A DNA stretch of 64,000 nucleotides from Nemertoderma westbladi (GCA_032718475.1 JAUCBJ010008437.1:46892-110891), one strand, 5' to 3'; positions 34,051 to 45,965 are shown, counted from the stretch's first letter. Notes: generated from the sequence alone by a model not told the origin. Program-made: numbers and translations.

Positions 34051-34488
34051 TTACAACGTTTCTCTCAAGAATTCCAAATATACGTTGGAGTCGCTGCATT
34101 TATCTGGCTCTTCAACGTCTTCCCTTTCGAGTCTGTTTCGAATAGAATTCTCGTGTTCTATTCTAGGTTTATCGTTCCGACTCCACTGGGTATGATATTT
34201 TAATAAAACCATTTCCCTTTCGGTGTCTACATCGTCCGTATCGTGTAAATCGATAGGATGGCCAGTAGTTAAGAAGTCCATATATGTACCATTACGATGC
34301 GTATAGCGAGCGGTGAATTTTCTATAGTCCAATTCACGCGTAAGTTGCTCCTGGGACATTGGCGGTTCGATATAACGACCATCGTCCTCCGTAGTAGTTG
34401 GACCAGCGTCGCCGCTATCAACAAACGCTTGTAAAGGTAGAGTATATCGCTCCCTGATACCAAGATCATCTTCTATCAACTCAGTCAT
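34051..34488 (-). CDS. Unassigned 145-residue ORF
   Basis: ATG at 34488 opens a frame with an acidic N-terminus and a hydrophilic composition (FTARYTHRNGTYMDFLTTGH, LLKYHTQWSRNDKPRIEHEN). No family is recognised, and no signal peptide or membrane segment is visible. A second frame (34099-33839) overlaps its end in another phase, so one gene with a frameshift or two exons are possible. It lies within a region otherwise made of transposon debris. It may be a piece of an unidentified element or a real gene exon. Confidence 0.35.
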   Translation of the reverse strand: MTELIEDDLGIRERYTLPLQAFVDSGDAGPTTTEDDGRYIEPPMSQEQLTRELDYRKFTARYTHRNGTYMDFLTTGHPIDLHDTDDVDTEREMVLLKYHTQWSRNDKPRIEHENSIRNRLEREDVEEPDKCSDSNVYLEFLRETL

Positions 34489-34499
34489 ATCTGCTATAT

Positions 34500-35287
34500 G
34501 AGTTTATCAATATTATAATGAGTTTATATTTAGGCTAGCGGGCGTCGCTGCCTACCCCTCTCTGCCCCCGGACAGTGCAAGATCCTCAGCGCTGGTGTAC
34601 TTTCGCCGATGTGCCTATCGCCAACGTAGTAGCTGCACAACGACCACAACAACCAGCGCAAGTCACTCCACCGTCCGTCCCAAAGGCTTAGATTTACTTC
34701 AGGTTCTTACTGGAGTAGGGCTACTTTCACAATTGCGACTCGCTACTGTAAACACACTTTAGTAGTAACATTCACCTATCAACGCACAAATTCCACACAA
34801 CTGTCACAAATTGTACACATTCGGGCCATTTGTCCGTTAGTCAGTGCCTTCCAGAATGCCACGTTATTATTATGTATCCTTGGATACTAGCAGTGTGCTA
34901 TTTACTCCCTATGCTATTCAATGGGGCAAGCTTTCTATTGTTCTTTTAACTCACTTCTAATTCTAGCGTGGTTGTTGCCATGGTGACATTATGGAAAGCT
35001 AGCGGTAGAATTAGGGTAATTCTCATGCATACAGATCTGGGATGCTATTTAATAGTAATTCTTTAATTGTCAATATCCCCTTTATACATGATTTTATGAA
35101 TTTTATCGGCTATTGACTATATATTGGAGATTCTCGCACACTAATATACTTAATAGGGTGAATCTCCGCTCCCATGTTCTATTAATTAATGTAATTTTGG
35201 GAATGTTATAAATTGTATAAAAACAACAATTTATCAAATTCATTAAAATATGAATTTAAATTTATTCCCGTAAATTTTATTATTTAA
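34500..35287. other. Non-coding region
   Basis: No gene is seen. The first half is CG-richer, the second AT-rich. Confidence 0.5.
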
Positions 35288-35640
35288 TATTAAAATAGAC
35301 ACAATTTTATTCCAGAACATATCTGGGGACTGGGATCCTTGATTCTAGGAAATTTGTCCTTTTAAGAGTATCGGTAAGTGCTACGATATCTTAATTGACT
35401 AGAATTTTAAAGGATCTAAATTTTGACAGATTTTAATTTATAGATTTTCTAGAGTTAACTTGTAAGTAGTTACTCTATTGTATCTATTTGACAGATTTTA
35501 TAAATATTAATAATTAATATTTAAGATGGGCACCGGTTTATTCCAGAACATGTCTGGGGACGTTAACCACTGATTCTAGAATTTTGACTTTTAAGTATAT
35601 CGGTGGGTGCCGCGATATCTTAATCGACTAGAATTACAGA
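35288..35640. repeat. Two-copy direct repeat, about 120 bases each, 230 apart
   Basis: Copies at about 35288-35410 and 35515-35640 share TTTATTCCAGAACAT, TCTGGGGAC, TTGATTCTAG or CTGATTCTAG, and GATATCTTAAT followed by GACTAGAATT. Their spacing and divergence suggest an old duplication. Confidence 0.75.
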
Positions 35641-36193
35641 TGGTCAAAGGGTTTAACAGATTTATTTTGCGTTTTACGCTACTGTTAAAGGGACATCACG
35701 CTACTATATGTATTATTTAATATACGGTATGAGAGTAATATCGCAAGAAGCAATGTCAGTGAGAAGAGGCAAGTCGTTTCCAAGGTCTACCCAGAGCTTG
35801 GTTTAGCCGAGACACGAGGATCTGAACTTTGCATTCCTAATACTCTACTTACCAATAATACTTAAATATAGTAGGAGCTTTATTGTACTTTAATAAGTAC
35901 AGATATTTCATCTTACTGTAGTCACGTATTTATAATATGATACGGACAGTAAGGAAAGAGAAAAAGAATTATTTCTCGCCGTCGCACTAAATATATAATA
36001 TATAAGTAATTAATAATAAGACTAATATATATTGCACTAATCTACTAAATAATCTCTAAAATAACATTCTACTAAATAAAATTAAAGAAAAAATTAAAAG
36101 AAAAAGATAAAATTACATAATAATACATACATAAATATAAAATATTAAAAACAAATATAAAATAATATAGTCACACACCCACTCCAGACGCTG
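35641..36193. other. AT-rich non-coding region beside BEL2
   Basis: No gene is seen. The 3' LTR of BEL2 (minus) should lie on this side, but no matching copy was found beyond 42390. Confidence 0.4.
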
Positions 36194-36803
36194 TTACGTT
36201 GGGGAGTCCCTAGATGTTTGTTGGATTAGGGAGGTGGTCGTGGGAAGAGTATCTTGCCTTCCATAGTTTCCGGACAGTTCTCGGCCTCTTTCCAGTAAAC
36301 ATAAACGACCAACTGGGCGATTGAGTTGTTGTGTTTCGAATACAATTCCAGGTTTCCTCTTCGTCCTGGAATAGTGACGATAGAAACATCGCTTCAAATA
36401 CACGACGGCCTTACAAAGCCGATTCCAGGATCTATAGTGGTCCATCGCTCCCGGCAGGAGAGGTGAGAGTCCCGGCGAGGCTTCTGGTGTTCCAGATCTC
36501 CAGTCTCTCTCTCTGATCTCCACAACAGATCGGTTCGCGGTGGGGGAGTTTAGATCCACAGCGTTGTCCCTGGCAATGTGTAGTACAGACAGATCTATCA
36601 CGGGTTTAAATAACCTTGATTTACTCATCCGGGTTTTAGGTTTGACTTTCTCCGCTCCCTTGGCTTGTCTAATCTCAGCCGTGGTAAGATGGGGAGGCCA
36701 TTCATTTTCTTTACTTAGGAAGTCGGGTCCACCTAACCAGTCTGGAGTATCTGTCAGTTCTTGAGGAGTTGCTCCTCTGGAAGCGATGTCGGCTAGATTA
36801 ATT
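36194..36803 (-). pseudogene. BEL2 RNase H end and pre-integrase segment
   Basis: On the minus strand, starting at about 36803, the frame reads NLADIASRGATPQELTD, equivalent to NPADITSRGAM of BEL1. Then come WLGGPDFLSKENEWP and a helical segment with YRSWNRLCKAVVYLKR before the integrase region. No integrase core follows. It is joined directly to the gag segment at 36804, so protease, RT and most of RNase H are missing. Confidence 0.82.
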
Positions 36804-38051
36804 CTAATCTAATTGTCTACAGATCTCCTGAATCTCATCGGAAAACTCTATAATCCCGCTGCTAATGAACTTTCGGGGCGCTACCAATTTTGCATACAAA
36901 TACCTAGCTATGTTATTCCTATTACCATACCTGGTGTTTAGTGTATCCCAAACTTGTCTTAATCCATCTGGATGTCCAATAAACTTTAACGTCATTAACT
37001 TGGGAGATCCTTCCAAGCACTCGATGAGGAATCTAAGTTTCTCTCCATTAGATAGCACAGAGTTCTGTATGTTATCTTTGTAATATTCATTAAAAGGTAA
37101 CCATTTCATCTCATCTCCATTGAACTTGACTATCTCTCCCACCTTTACCGCTTGACGGGCTTCGGTTCTAGCCATTTGAAAACTTTCTTGGGCCATTGTG
37201 TTATTTAATATCGAGTTATCGGTATATAAATTTCTCGGATTATGATCAGGTCTATAGGGAATATCATTGTCAACCGGTTTATAATTACCCTTAATAGGGT
37301 TTACTATAGGAGTTTCCACTTCACTAGCTGTATAGATGCGTGTAGGCTCCACACCTTGCGCATGAAATACTTCAGGCCTAACAGGTTGACACATTGTTAC
37401 AGGGGGTGGTGGTATACCCTTTTGTGTATTTACTAATTTATCGCGTTCTAACGCGATACTTTGCTGCACTTCTTGCAACTCTAACCTACTTTCCCTTACT
37501 GTTCCCTTAAACTGATGAACAGTCTCCTGCATCTGCCCGAGCAGGAGATTCATCCCTCGCCGCCCCTCATCCACCCACTCGACCGCCGAAGCGGGAGCCG
37601 CCAACGTAGTAGCGGGCAGACGAGAGACGACGGGCGATAAATTCTTGATGTCTTGCTCGGCGTCCAGGACGGGTTCGGACTCGGGAACAGTCCTACTGGG
37701 CACAGGTAGTTTAGTACTGTGCAAAGGGAATTTAGCGGTAGGTTCTGGGAGTACAGGTGTCTCTATCACCGAAGGGGTGGCTTCGAGAACAGGCCTAATT
37801 ATTTCAGGCTCATCTACTATAGTAGGGAGTCTTTTTATTTTAATTATTTGGTCTGTGGGTTCTATACTACCTAAGTCTGTGTTAGTTAGTTGCCTTCTAA
37901 CAGCTGGGGGCAAATCAGGCAATTTCTGACGGTGGGACATTCTTCTACGTCTACTTAGACGAGATCTATTTCCTCCGCCTTCAGGATCGGTGGTATCGCC
38001 TTCATCAGATGAGGTGTATCCCTTTCTTTTGGGAGTAGATCGACTCATCAT
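36804..38051 (-). pseudogene. BEL2 gag, C-terminal part
   Basis: The 415-codon frame has an Arg-rich acidic N-terminus (SRSTPKRKGYTSSDEGD), Pro-rich linkers, a helical segment (LLLGQMQETVHQFKGTVRES) and a DUF1759-like gag core (GEKLRFLIECLEGSPKLMTL, TLNTRYGNRNNIARYL). It ends TAG at 36804, where the sequence jumps to the RNase H end. Its first 135 bases are duplicated at 40836-40970 on the other side of the LINE1 insertion. Confidence 0.88.
37917..38051. repeat. 135-base direct repeat flanking the LINE1 dimer (left)
   Basis: This segment is identical by eye to 40836-40970. The copies lie directly at the two ends of the LINE1 insertion and are part of BEL2 gag. They are best read as an unusually long target-site duplication. 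Confidence 0.9.
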
Positions 38052-39889
38052 TGATTGACTTTGAAAAGCTCCTCAATAATGACAGGGTATTGCCTGATAA
38101 CTTTATAGAAGTAAAAGTGTCTGAGTCTGTACTCCCAGATATTCCCATTGGCGATATCTCCTTTGCAGAAGTGAAGGCTGCTGCAAAGAGCATTAAGACC
38201 AATCGTGCCAGTGGAGTAGATGGTGTTCCCCCTGAGGTCTTTAAAATACCTGAGTGTTTAAAGCTCATCTATCCCATCATAGTAGACATGTACCGTACAA
38301 CAAGAGTCCCACAAGAAATGAAAACAAATAAGTTGGTGCCAGTTCCCAAGAAGGGCAACCTAACACTCTATGGTTCTTTTCGGGGAATCTCATTGATCTC
38401 GATTGCTGCAAAACTATACAATAGAATTCTATTAAATCGCATCAGGGATCCCATTGAGAGACTGCTACGTGGAAATCAGAATGGGTTCCGTAAAGGTCGT
38501 GGGACCATGGAGCCCATTTTGGCACTTAGAAGGATAATTGAAGAGTTATCAAAAAAGAAAGACAGGCATCTGGCTGTTATCTTTGTTGACTTCTTCAAGG
38601 CCTTTGATTCAGTCTCTCGCTCACGTATGTTCAGCATACTTTCATTATATGGGATTCCTGATGAAATTATTGCAGCAATCAGATCAGTATACGATGGTTC
38701 GACAACATTTGTGTCTACTGTTGATGGTGACACAGAACCATTTGAAGTGTTATGGGGCGTCCTCCAAGGAGACACACTTGCACCATTCTTTCATTATATG
38801 GGATTCCTGATGAAATTATTGCAGCAATCAGATCAGTATACGATGGTTCGACAACATTTGTGTCTACTGTTGACGGTGACACAGAACCATTTGAAGTGTT
38901 ATGGGGCGTCCTCCAAGGAGACACACTTGCACCATTCTTGTTCATTATTGTGGTTGACTATGTTCTACGCATGTCCTTAGATCATCATAATGATGATGGG
39001 GTGATGATAACTCCACCTACTGGCTCCAGAAGTCGAGGAAATCCTGCCAAGTACCTAACTGATCTAGACTTTGCTGATGACTTAGGAGTACTCTCAGAAT
39101 CATTAGAGGGAGCCCAGCGGCTCCTCAGCTCATTAGAACATGCTGCTTCTAGTGTTGGTCTTTTTATTAACTCCAGAAAGACCAAAATTCTGACAGTTAA
39201 CTTTGAAAGTCCTCAGCAAGTCTCTGATCGGATGAGCATAAGCTCAAAGGATGGTATGCTTGAGCATGTGGACGACTTCTGTTACCTGGGATCATGGATC
39301 CGGAAGTCAGGTGAGGACCTTCGAATACGTAAGGGAAAGGCATGGGCAGCCTTGAATAGGCTTTCCAGGATTTGGAAGTCACCTAGAATTAATCGGAAAC
39401 TTAAGGTCCGATTATTTAGAGCAGCAGTAGTTCCAGTACTCCTCTACGGGAGTCCATGCTGGGCTCTAACTGCTGAGGACACCAAATCTCTGGATGGCAC
39501 ATTCACAAGAATGCTACGCCGGGTACATTGTGTCAAGTACAATGCACACATCTCCAACCAGACACTATATAACATTGGAGGTGTCTCATTGGTTCCCCCA
39601 AGCTTGACACTAGAACAAAATCGCCTCCGCTTTGCAGGACATTGCTTTCGCCGTGAGGACCAGCCAGTGCATAATCTTGTACTTTGGCAGCCTCATGGAG
39701 TGAATAAGCATGGTGGACAGCCCATGACTTTCTTGAGACGCATCTTAAAGGACACTGGCCTTAAAGATGCGGATGATCTAGCAAATGTCATGGGTGATAG
39801 GGAGTTGTGGCGGTGCAATTTTGTTGACAAGCCGGCACAGCATTCTTAAAAATGCAGCTGCAATGCAGCATGCCGATCCTAGTAGTAGT
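38052..39889 (+). mobile_element. LINE1 copy d: RT through 3' tail, with internal 149-base duplication
   Basis: The copy starts before RT (FEKLLNNDRVLPDNFIEVK) and carries VDGVPPEVFKIPE, SFRGISLISIAAKLYN, motif A (FVDFFKAFDSVSRSR), motif B (GVLQGDTLAPFL), the FADD catalytic box, LLYGSPCWALT and the PAQHS end at 39849, then the tail. A 149-base tandem duplication (38641-38789 repeated at 38790-38938) with microhomology TTCATTAT breaks the RT frame. From about 38750 the frame is open to the stop. This is the most 5'-complete LINE1 in the window. The endonuclease is missing. Confidence 0.93.
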
Positions 39890-40835
39890 TCATTATTGTG
39901 GTTGACTATGTTCGACGCATGTCCTTAGATCATCATAATGATGATGGGGTGATGATAACTCCACCTACTGGCTCCAGAAGTCGAGGAAATCCTGCCAAGT
40001 ACCTAACTGATCTAGACTTTGCTGATGACTTAGGAGTACTCTCAGAATCATTAGAGGGAGCCCAGCGGCTCCTCAGCTCATTAGAACATGCTGCTTCTAG
40101 TGTTGGTCTTTTTATTAACTCCAGAAAGACCAAAATTCTGACAGTTAACTTTGAAAGTCCTCAGCAAGTCTCTGATCGGATGAGCATAAGCTCAAAGGAT
40201 GGTATGCTTGAGCATGTGGACGACTTCTGTTACCTGGGATCATGGATCCGGAAGTCAGGTGAGGACCTTCGAATACGTAAGGGAAAGGCATGGGCAGCCT
40301 TGAATAGGCTTTCCAGGATTTGGAAGTCACCTAGAATTAATCGGAAACTTAAGGTCCGATTATTCAGAGCAGCAGTAGTTCCAGTACTCCTCTACGGGAG
40401 TCCATTCTGGGCTCTAACTGCTGAGGACACCAAATCTCTGGATGGCACATTCACAAGAATGCTACGCCGGGTACATTGTGTCAAGTACAATGCACACATC
40501 TCCAACCAGACACTATATAACATTGGAGGTGTCTCATTGGTTCCCCCAAGCTTGACACTAGAACAAAATCGCCTCCGCTTTGCAGGACATTGCTTTCGCC
40601 ATGAGGACCAGCCAGTGCATTCTCTTGTACTTTGGCAGCCTCATGGAGTGAATAAGCATGGTGGACAGCCCATGACTTTCTTGAGACGCATCTTAAAGGA
40701 CACTGGCCTTAAAGATGCGGATGATCTAGCAAATGTCATGGGTGATAGGGAGTTGTGGCGGTGCAATTTTGTTGACAAGCCGGCACAGCATTCTTAAAAA
40801 TGCAGCTGCAATGCAGCATGCCTAGTTACTACTTG
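39890..40835 (+). mobile_element. LINE1 copy e, head-to-tail after copy d
   Basis: Directly after the TAG-repeat tail of copy d the sequence restarts inside RT at TTCATTATTGTGGTTGAC. It then runs, nearly identical to copy d, through FADD and the C-terminus (stop at 40795-40797) to the tail and GTTACTACTTG at the junction with the 135-base repeat. Differences include SPFWALT for SPCWALT and FRHEDQ for FRREDQ. The frame is fully open. Copies d and e together form one insertion. Confidence 0.93.
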
Positions 40836-40970
40836 AGGCAATTTCTGACGGTGGGACATTCTTCTACGTCTACTTAGACGAGATCTATTTCCTCCGCCTT
40901 CAGGATCGGTGGTATCGCCTTCATCAGATGAGGTGTATCCCTTTCTTTTGGGAGTAGATCGACTCATCAT
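40836..40970. repeat. 135-base direct repeat flanking the LINE1 dimer (right)
   Basis: Identical by eye to 37917-38051. On the minus strand it continues BEL2 gag from the coiled-coil part. Confidence 0.9.
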
Positions 40971-42390
40971 CTGCATTTGACTAGCGGTTAACTGTTTATT
41001 TATGCAGTCTTGATTCTCTTGAATATTTTCCAACTCTAGTTGGGTGGTCTCTTCAGATGCTCTTCGTTCTGCTTCTGCCACTTTTCTTTCCGGTTCTGCC
41101 GCTGCCGCTTTTGCCTCTGCCGCTGCCTCTGCCGCTTTTCTTTCCGCTGCCTCTGCCGCTTTTCTTTCCACTTCTGCCACTTTTCTTTCTGCTTCTGCCG
41201 CTGCCACTGCCGCTGCTGCTGTCTTCTATACGTTTTTTCTTGATTTGTTCTTCTTGGACCCTAGCGATGCGGAGCTTTTCATCAAATTTAGCTTGGTTCG
41301 CAGCTATCATATCCGCATCGATTGCGTCCAACACAAGCTTGGCTCCTTCACTATTAGGGCTAAGTCCAGACAACCATCTCCTCAACTCTTCGTCACCTAC
41401 AAATCGTTGATAGTCTGACAGATAGATGTCAATAGCATCCCTCTTATGCGGTTTTTCTGCTGTCACTTCACTTTCCACTTGGGAAAAGGTAGCATCTGTT
41501 GATTCTCCATGGGTTGAGCGCTCAGCCAACTGAGATTTCCACGGGGCAGTTCGTTGAACTTTGAGACTCACCCGCTGAAACCAAGTCTTTACGGCAACTT
41601 GCAACGACGTGTCTTGTCTTCTTTTCGAAGCCTCCTCAAAGGCCGATAAGATTAGTCTGATTCTTAGAATTCTTTCTCTAACTTGATAAAGCAGCTCTCC
41701 CTGCTCTTGAGGTCCTTGTGGTTGTCGAAACAGTTGTTCCTCTAATCGCTCCATAGAGCTGAAGAATCCCTGTACGTATCCTGCTGCTGACCTCTTCCAC
41801 ACAGCTGGATCGCTGGTTTCTTTTGTCACTCCCATCCTGTGTATGTCTTCCCAGGCAGCTTCCGATAAGTCAAACGGGAGTCCGGGTCCGGGGAAGTTCC
41901 ATTGCGACTCGACAATAGACTTCAGTTCCTCCCTTGTGTATCCCGCATAACTATCCTTGGTCGATCGCTTACTTCTCGTCCAATCAATTTGGTGTTCCTC
42001 CACCGCAATCAATACCCTAGTGAGTACGGCTGCAGGAAGGATGAGAAGGGGATCTGAATAAACCGCATCTGCCATCTCAGCTCCGCGCTCGGGTGTCAGC
42101 TCTACAGTATCCGCACTACTGGAGGTGTCGGGTCGCTGAGAAATAAGTTCTCGGCTCGAGTGTTGCTGCTGTTCGGCTGCTTCTTGGTCCCGCTTGACCT
42201 GAGCTCGAGTGCCTATGATAGACCTACGGTGTTGGACTAGCCTAGGGTCTGACACAGCTACTGTAGGGGTTGCCTTTCTTACAGTAGGAGGGGTCTCAGA
42301 CCTCGGTCTGGGATTCTCTATACTCCTATCTGAGAAACAGACTGTTGTTTCTAGGAGACTATCTGACAGAGTTTGCCTTGTGTCAGCCAT
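40836..42390 (-). pseudogene. BEL2 gag, N-terminal part
   Basis: ATG at 42390 starts MADTRQTLSDSLLET. The first ~390 codons include a region with YAGYTREELKSIVE, VKTWFQRVSLKVQR and a helical stretch ending KKKRIED. At about 41220-41235, in a GCA/GCG-rich alanine-coding tract, the phase changes. The other phase then gives an Ala/Glu/Lys/Arg coiled coil (ERKVAEVERKAAEAAERKA) to SASQMQM-type sequence at 40980. Staying in the first phase gives a Ser/Gly/Lys-rich low-complexity tail that is probably spurious. BEL1 gag has the same plan of a coiled coil before the Arg-rich segment. Confidence 0.82.
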
Positions 42391-42526
42391 GTTTGATTGT
42401 ACAGTTGAATGCCTACTGCTATATTACGGTTAAAGCAAGTCTAGTAATTCAGTATCACTGTTAGCCTAGTAATTAATTACCGATATCGTTACTCAGTGTA
42501 ATGTGATATATATACACAATATATTA

Positions 42527-42764
42527 GAATACCGGTATACACTTATAGTATATATATAAGTATTATTACAGACTAGGTTTGTCACAGAATGCCGGTATAT
42601 AATTTCAGCACAAATATATATAAATATATAATAGGCCTATCGTGAATACCGGTATACAGCTTACACTTATAGTATATAAGTATAATTACAGACTAGAATT
42701 AATTACAGAATACCGGTATATAATTTCAGCGCAAATATATAGAAATAAATATAATAAGCCTATT
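42527..42764. repeat. Two tandem units of 117 and 121 bases
   Basis: Both start with GAATACCGGTATAC and share ACTTATAGTATAT, TTACAGACTAG, CCGGTATATAATTTCAGC and AGCCTAT or GGCCTAT. A partial third start is seen at 42765. Confidence 0.85.
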
Positions 42765-43730
42765 GTAAATACTGGTATGTCAATTATTTTAGAATAATTG
42801 AATTTCTGAATTTTTAGGGGTTACTTGGTTACTTTACTTTACCTTATTACCGTTATTTAAGCAGTAGTCCAACTACTATTAAGACCTAATTGATATATGA
42901 CAGGCCTACTATTTTGTAAATTGGTTTGAGTTGATTTATAATATATGTGTACCCGTTTAATGGGTTTTGTCAATATTTGAAATAAATGTTATTATTTCTG
43001 GGAAGGAGTCACTACACAGAAGCTGTGAGCTCTCAGTGAAGTGCTACTTGTTGGACACTAAAACAAATAATTCTAATTTGCCTAAGTTACTTAATACTAC
43101 AAATTACGTACAATTCGGGGTGAGATTACAATCTCTAAATAAACACAAAAATTACACGTACGAATTTTTAGGGTAATTTTACAAGAAGTCTACAAACCAG
43201 CCTAACAAAGGGTTAGAATATCTGGTTATTACAAACAGACAGGATACTACGGTATTTGAAAATAACAAAGCAGTAGTAAATATACTGCGTTGTCCAGATA
43301 GGAAAAATACCACCGTCTGATGACTTATAGCCGTATCGCTATAAGTACTACGTTATGTATCACGGAGTGTTCCTACCTAGAAGTTAATTACCGCGGTCTA
43401 CCAGAACCAACGTGCCTATTAACCACTTTACAACACAAATATACTGCCTACACACTAATTACCTTCGGAAAGCACTGTACACTAAACCCTAAATTAGGTA
43501 CAAGTACTTATACAACAAATAATCAGCAGTTAGAAATACTTGTACAGCTAAAAGAACCACGGTATCTGCTGGAGTGACCGGGGCACAAAATCACCAGTCT
43601 TTACCTACGCCAAGCAGCCCTGATGTAGTACCGGGGTTAATTTAACTATAACGGTATGTACAACAAGCACTATTACTGTAGGAATAAACTTGGGGTTGTG
43701 AATGTTGCGAATAATCGCATAAACTCTGAA

Positions 43731-44302
43731 TAATAAATATTACGCTACGCGTACAGACTACTCAAACAAAATACAGACCAAACGCTGGCAGACTACTATC
43801 AAGCCCAAACAAACTACAGTATATGCAGACTCCGAAATGGTTAGTTAGTATGCGTTCTAACCGAGTAGTACGACTTATTCTTTCAGGGGGATTGACCTAA
43901 CAACACTGGAAGCCCCTACGTTCCTAACTAGTACTTTATCGGACATACACTCTACACACACCGCAATCTCTTCAGACCTAACAACAGCCAGACAACAATC
44001 CAGCCTACAAATTATCTAAATAAGAAATATTACGCTACCCATACAGACTACACAAACAAAAAATACAGACCAAACGCTGGCAGACTACTATCAAGCCTAA
44101 ACAAACTACAGTATATGCAGACTCCGAAATGGTTAGTTAGTATGCGTTCTAACCGAGTAGTATGACTTATTCTTTCGAGGGGATTTACCTCACAGCACTG
44201 GAAGCCCCTACGTTCCTAACTAGTACGGACATACACTCTATACACACTACAATCTCTTCAGACTTAACAACAGTCAGACAACAGTCCAGCCTACAAATTA
44301 TC
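43731..44302. repeat. Two tandem units of about 290 and 282 bases
   Basis: The unit starts AATATTACGCTAC and contains CAAACGCTGGCAGACTACTA and GGAAGCCCCTACGTTCCTAA. The second unit lacks a few bases. The high identity suggests a recent tandem duplication. Confidence 0.9.
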
Positions 44303-45816
44303 TGTACAATCTGAGCAGGCTTACACGTCTTCTGCTCAATATTAGCCTACAAATAAATAAAACTGACAGAAATAAGTAAACCATACAAAGGAATAAGGGG
44401 TGATCAATCCCTAATCCCCTAACAGCCTACAATATACAATATATCACAATCAAAATAATACTGCTGTACCTGTACTGCTGTAAGTACCGGTCCGGGTGGT
44501 TAGGAAGTCAGGCCTACTAGGTACCAGTCGACCGGTACTTCAGCTTTATTGCCTACTGCAATACAGAAGCAATAACTGTTATTGTTCTTACCAGAACAAT
44601 ATTAAACTGTATTTATTGCCTACACTGCAATCAGACGATCATAACTGTTATTGTTCACGCTTTCAGACCTTTAGCAGTTTAACCTGCCAAATTTAGATGT
44701 CTTCTAGATTATAAATCGACTTTAGCCTATGACGAGTATTTGATACACTACATTAACCGAAGCCAGTCTATGCACGACCATTCACCCGCTGGATATACCC
44801 GGGAGACTGGATTCGGAAGCTTTGACCTTATTGCGGTGTAGGCCTACTGTATTATTCGACTGATCGTTAATATATAATTTCTGACAAATATTATTCACTT
44901 TTGGGAAATATTAACAGTTCCTTTAGGATGTGGCGCTCTAAATATGTAAACAGAGTTATGACTTACACTATACACAACAGGATGGCTATGGATTCACGTA
45001 TAAAGCGCATTCTTTAGGAGATGCTTTGTTATCAGTCACAATCATGCACACTACCGCACAATGCTGCACACCGATCTGCCGACCTTCACTAATTTTAGTC
45101 ACATATAAAGAGAACAGCAACCGACTCATGTAGTGCCTATGAAATAGCATTAGATTCACTCCAAAACCACTTTAATGTAAGTCGCAATTGCTATATGTAA
45201 CCTGTCTCTTACCTTCAGTATATCAAGAAGATTGGGGGTTTTATGATTATTTATCGATATTATCCAAATATAATAATATTCCATCAACTGATATAATTAA
45301 TAACCGACAGTAAATAGCAGTAAAAATGCGGTGTTTGTAGGTGACAATGTGATTTGTAACAATATGGTTTGGTTTGTTTGGATAACAGTTATACGTTTCT
45401 ATGACCAAAGCCTACTAATGTTTGGCTAAAGCCTGAAACACAGAAATTCCAAAGCCGGTCTTCTGGCTGTGGACAAAATACACATACTGACTGAACTGCA
45501 TGAGTTTCTGTATACAATCTCCAACACAGAGTCAAAAAACGCTCTGATTGGTCGACCGAACAAAGAAAAAGTTACACGTGTACATATCAGCTGTTAGATG
45601 TCGTCATGGTAACTACACTGTATCAAGAGGATTTTGGCTTACTGCGACACAAGATCGCTAGTTATGTACGCTAAAGTACACATACAGAAGAAATGGCTTT
45701 TTATGTCCACTAAAACACCAGTACAGTAAGGAAACAGCTTTTTATGTCCGTTAAAACACCTACAGAGTACTTTGCGGGGAAAATAACTAGCTAGATCCGC
45801 AAAAGCCTTTACACCA

Positions 45817-45965
45817 CGTATATAAACTACTTTACAAAAGCGTGTATATAAACTACTTTACTTACCCGCGTATATAATACTACGTTGTGAGTATATAAAC
45901 TACTTTATTTAACCCGCGTACATAATACTATGAGTATATAAACTACTTTACTTACCCGCATATTA
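45817..45965. repeat. Short tandem repeat of TATATAAACTACTTTA units
   Basis: Four copies of GTATATAAACTACTTTA alternate with ACCCGCGTATATAATACTA-type spacers, about 50 bases per unit. Each copy has a TATA-like word. Confidence 0.8.

Noticed and set aside
41053-41235. Ser/Gly/Lys-rich C-terminal tail of BEL2 gag
   Set aside because: It is the out-of-phase reading of the Ala/Glu/Lys coiled-coil segment.
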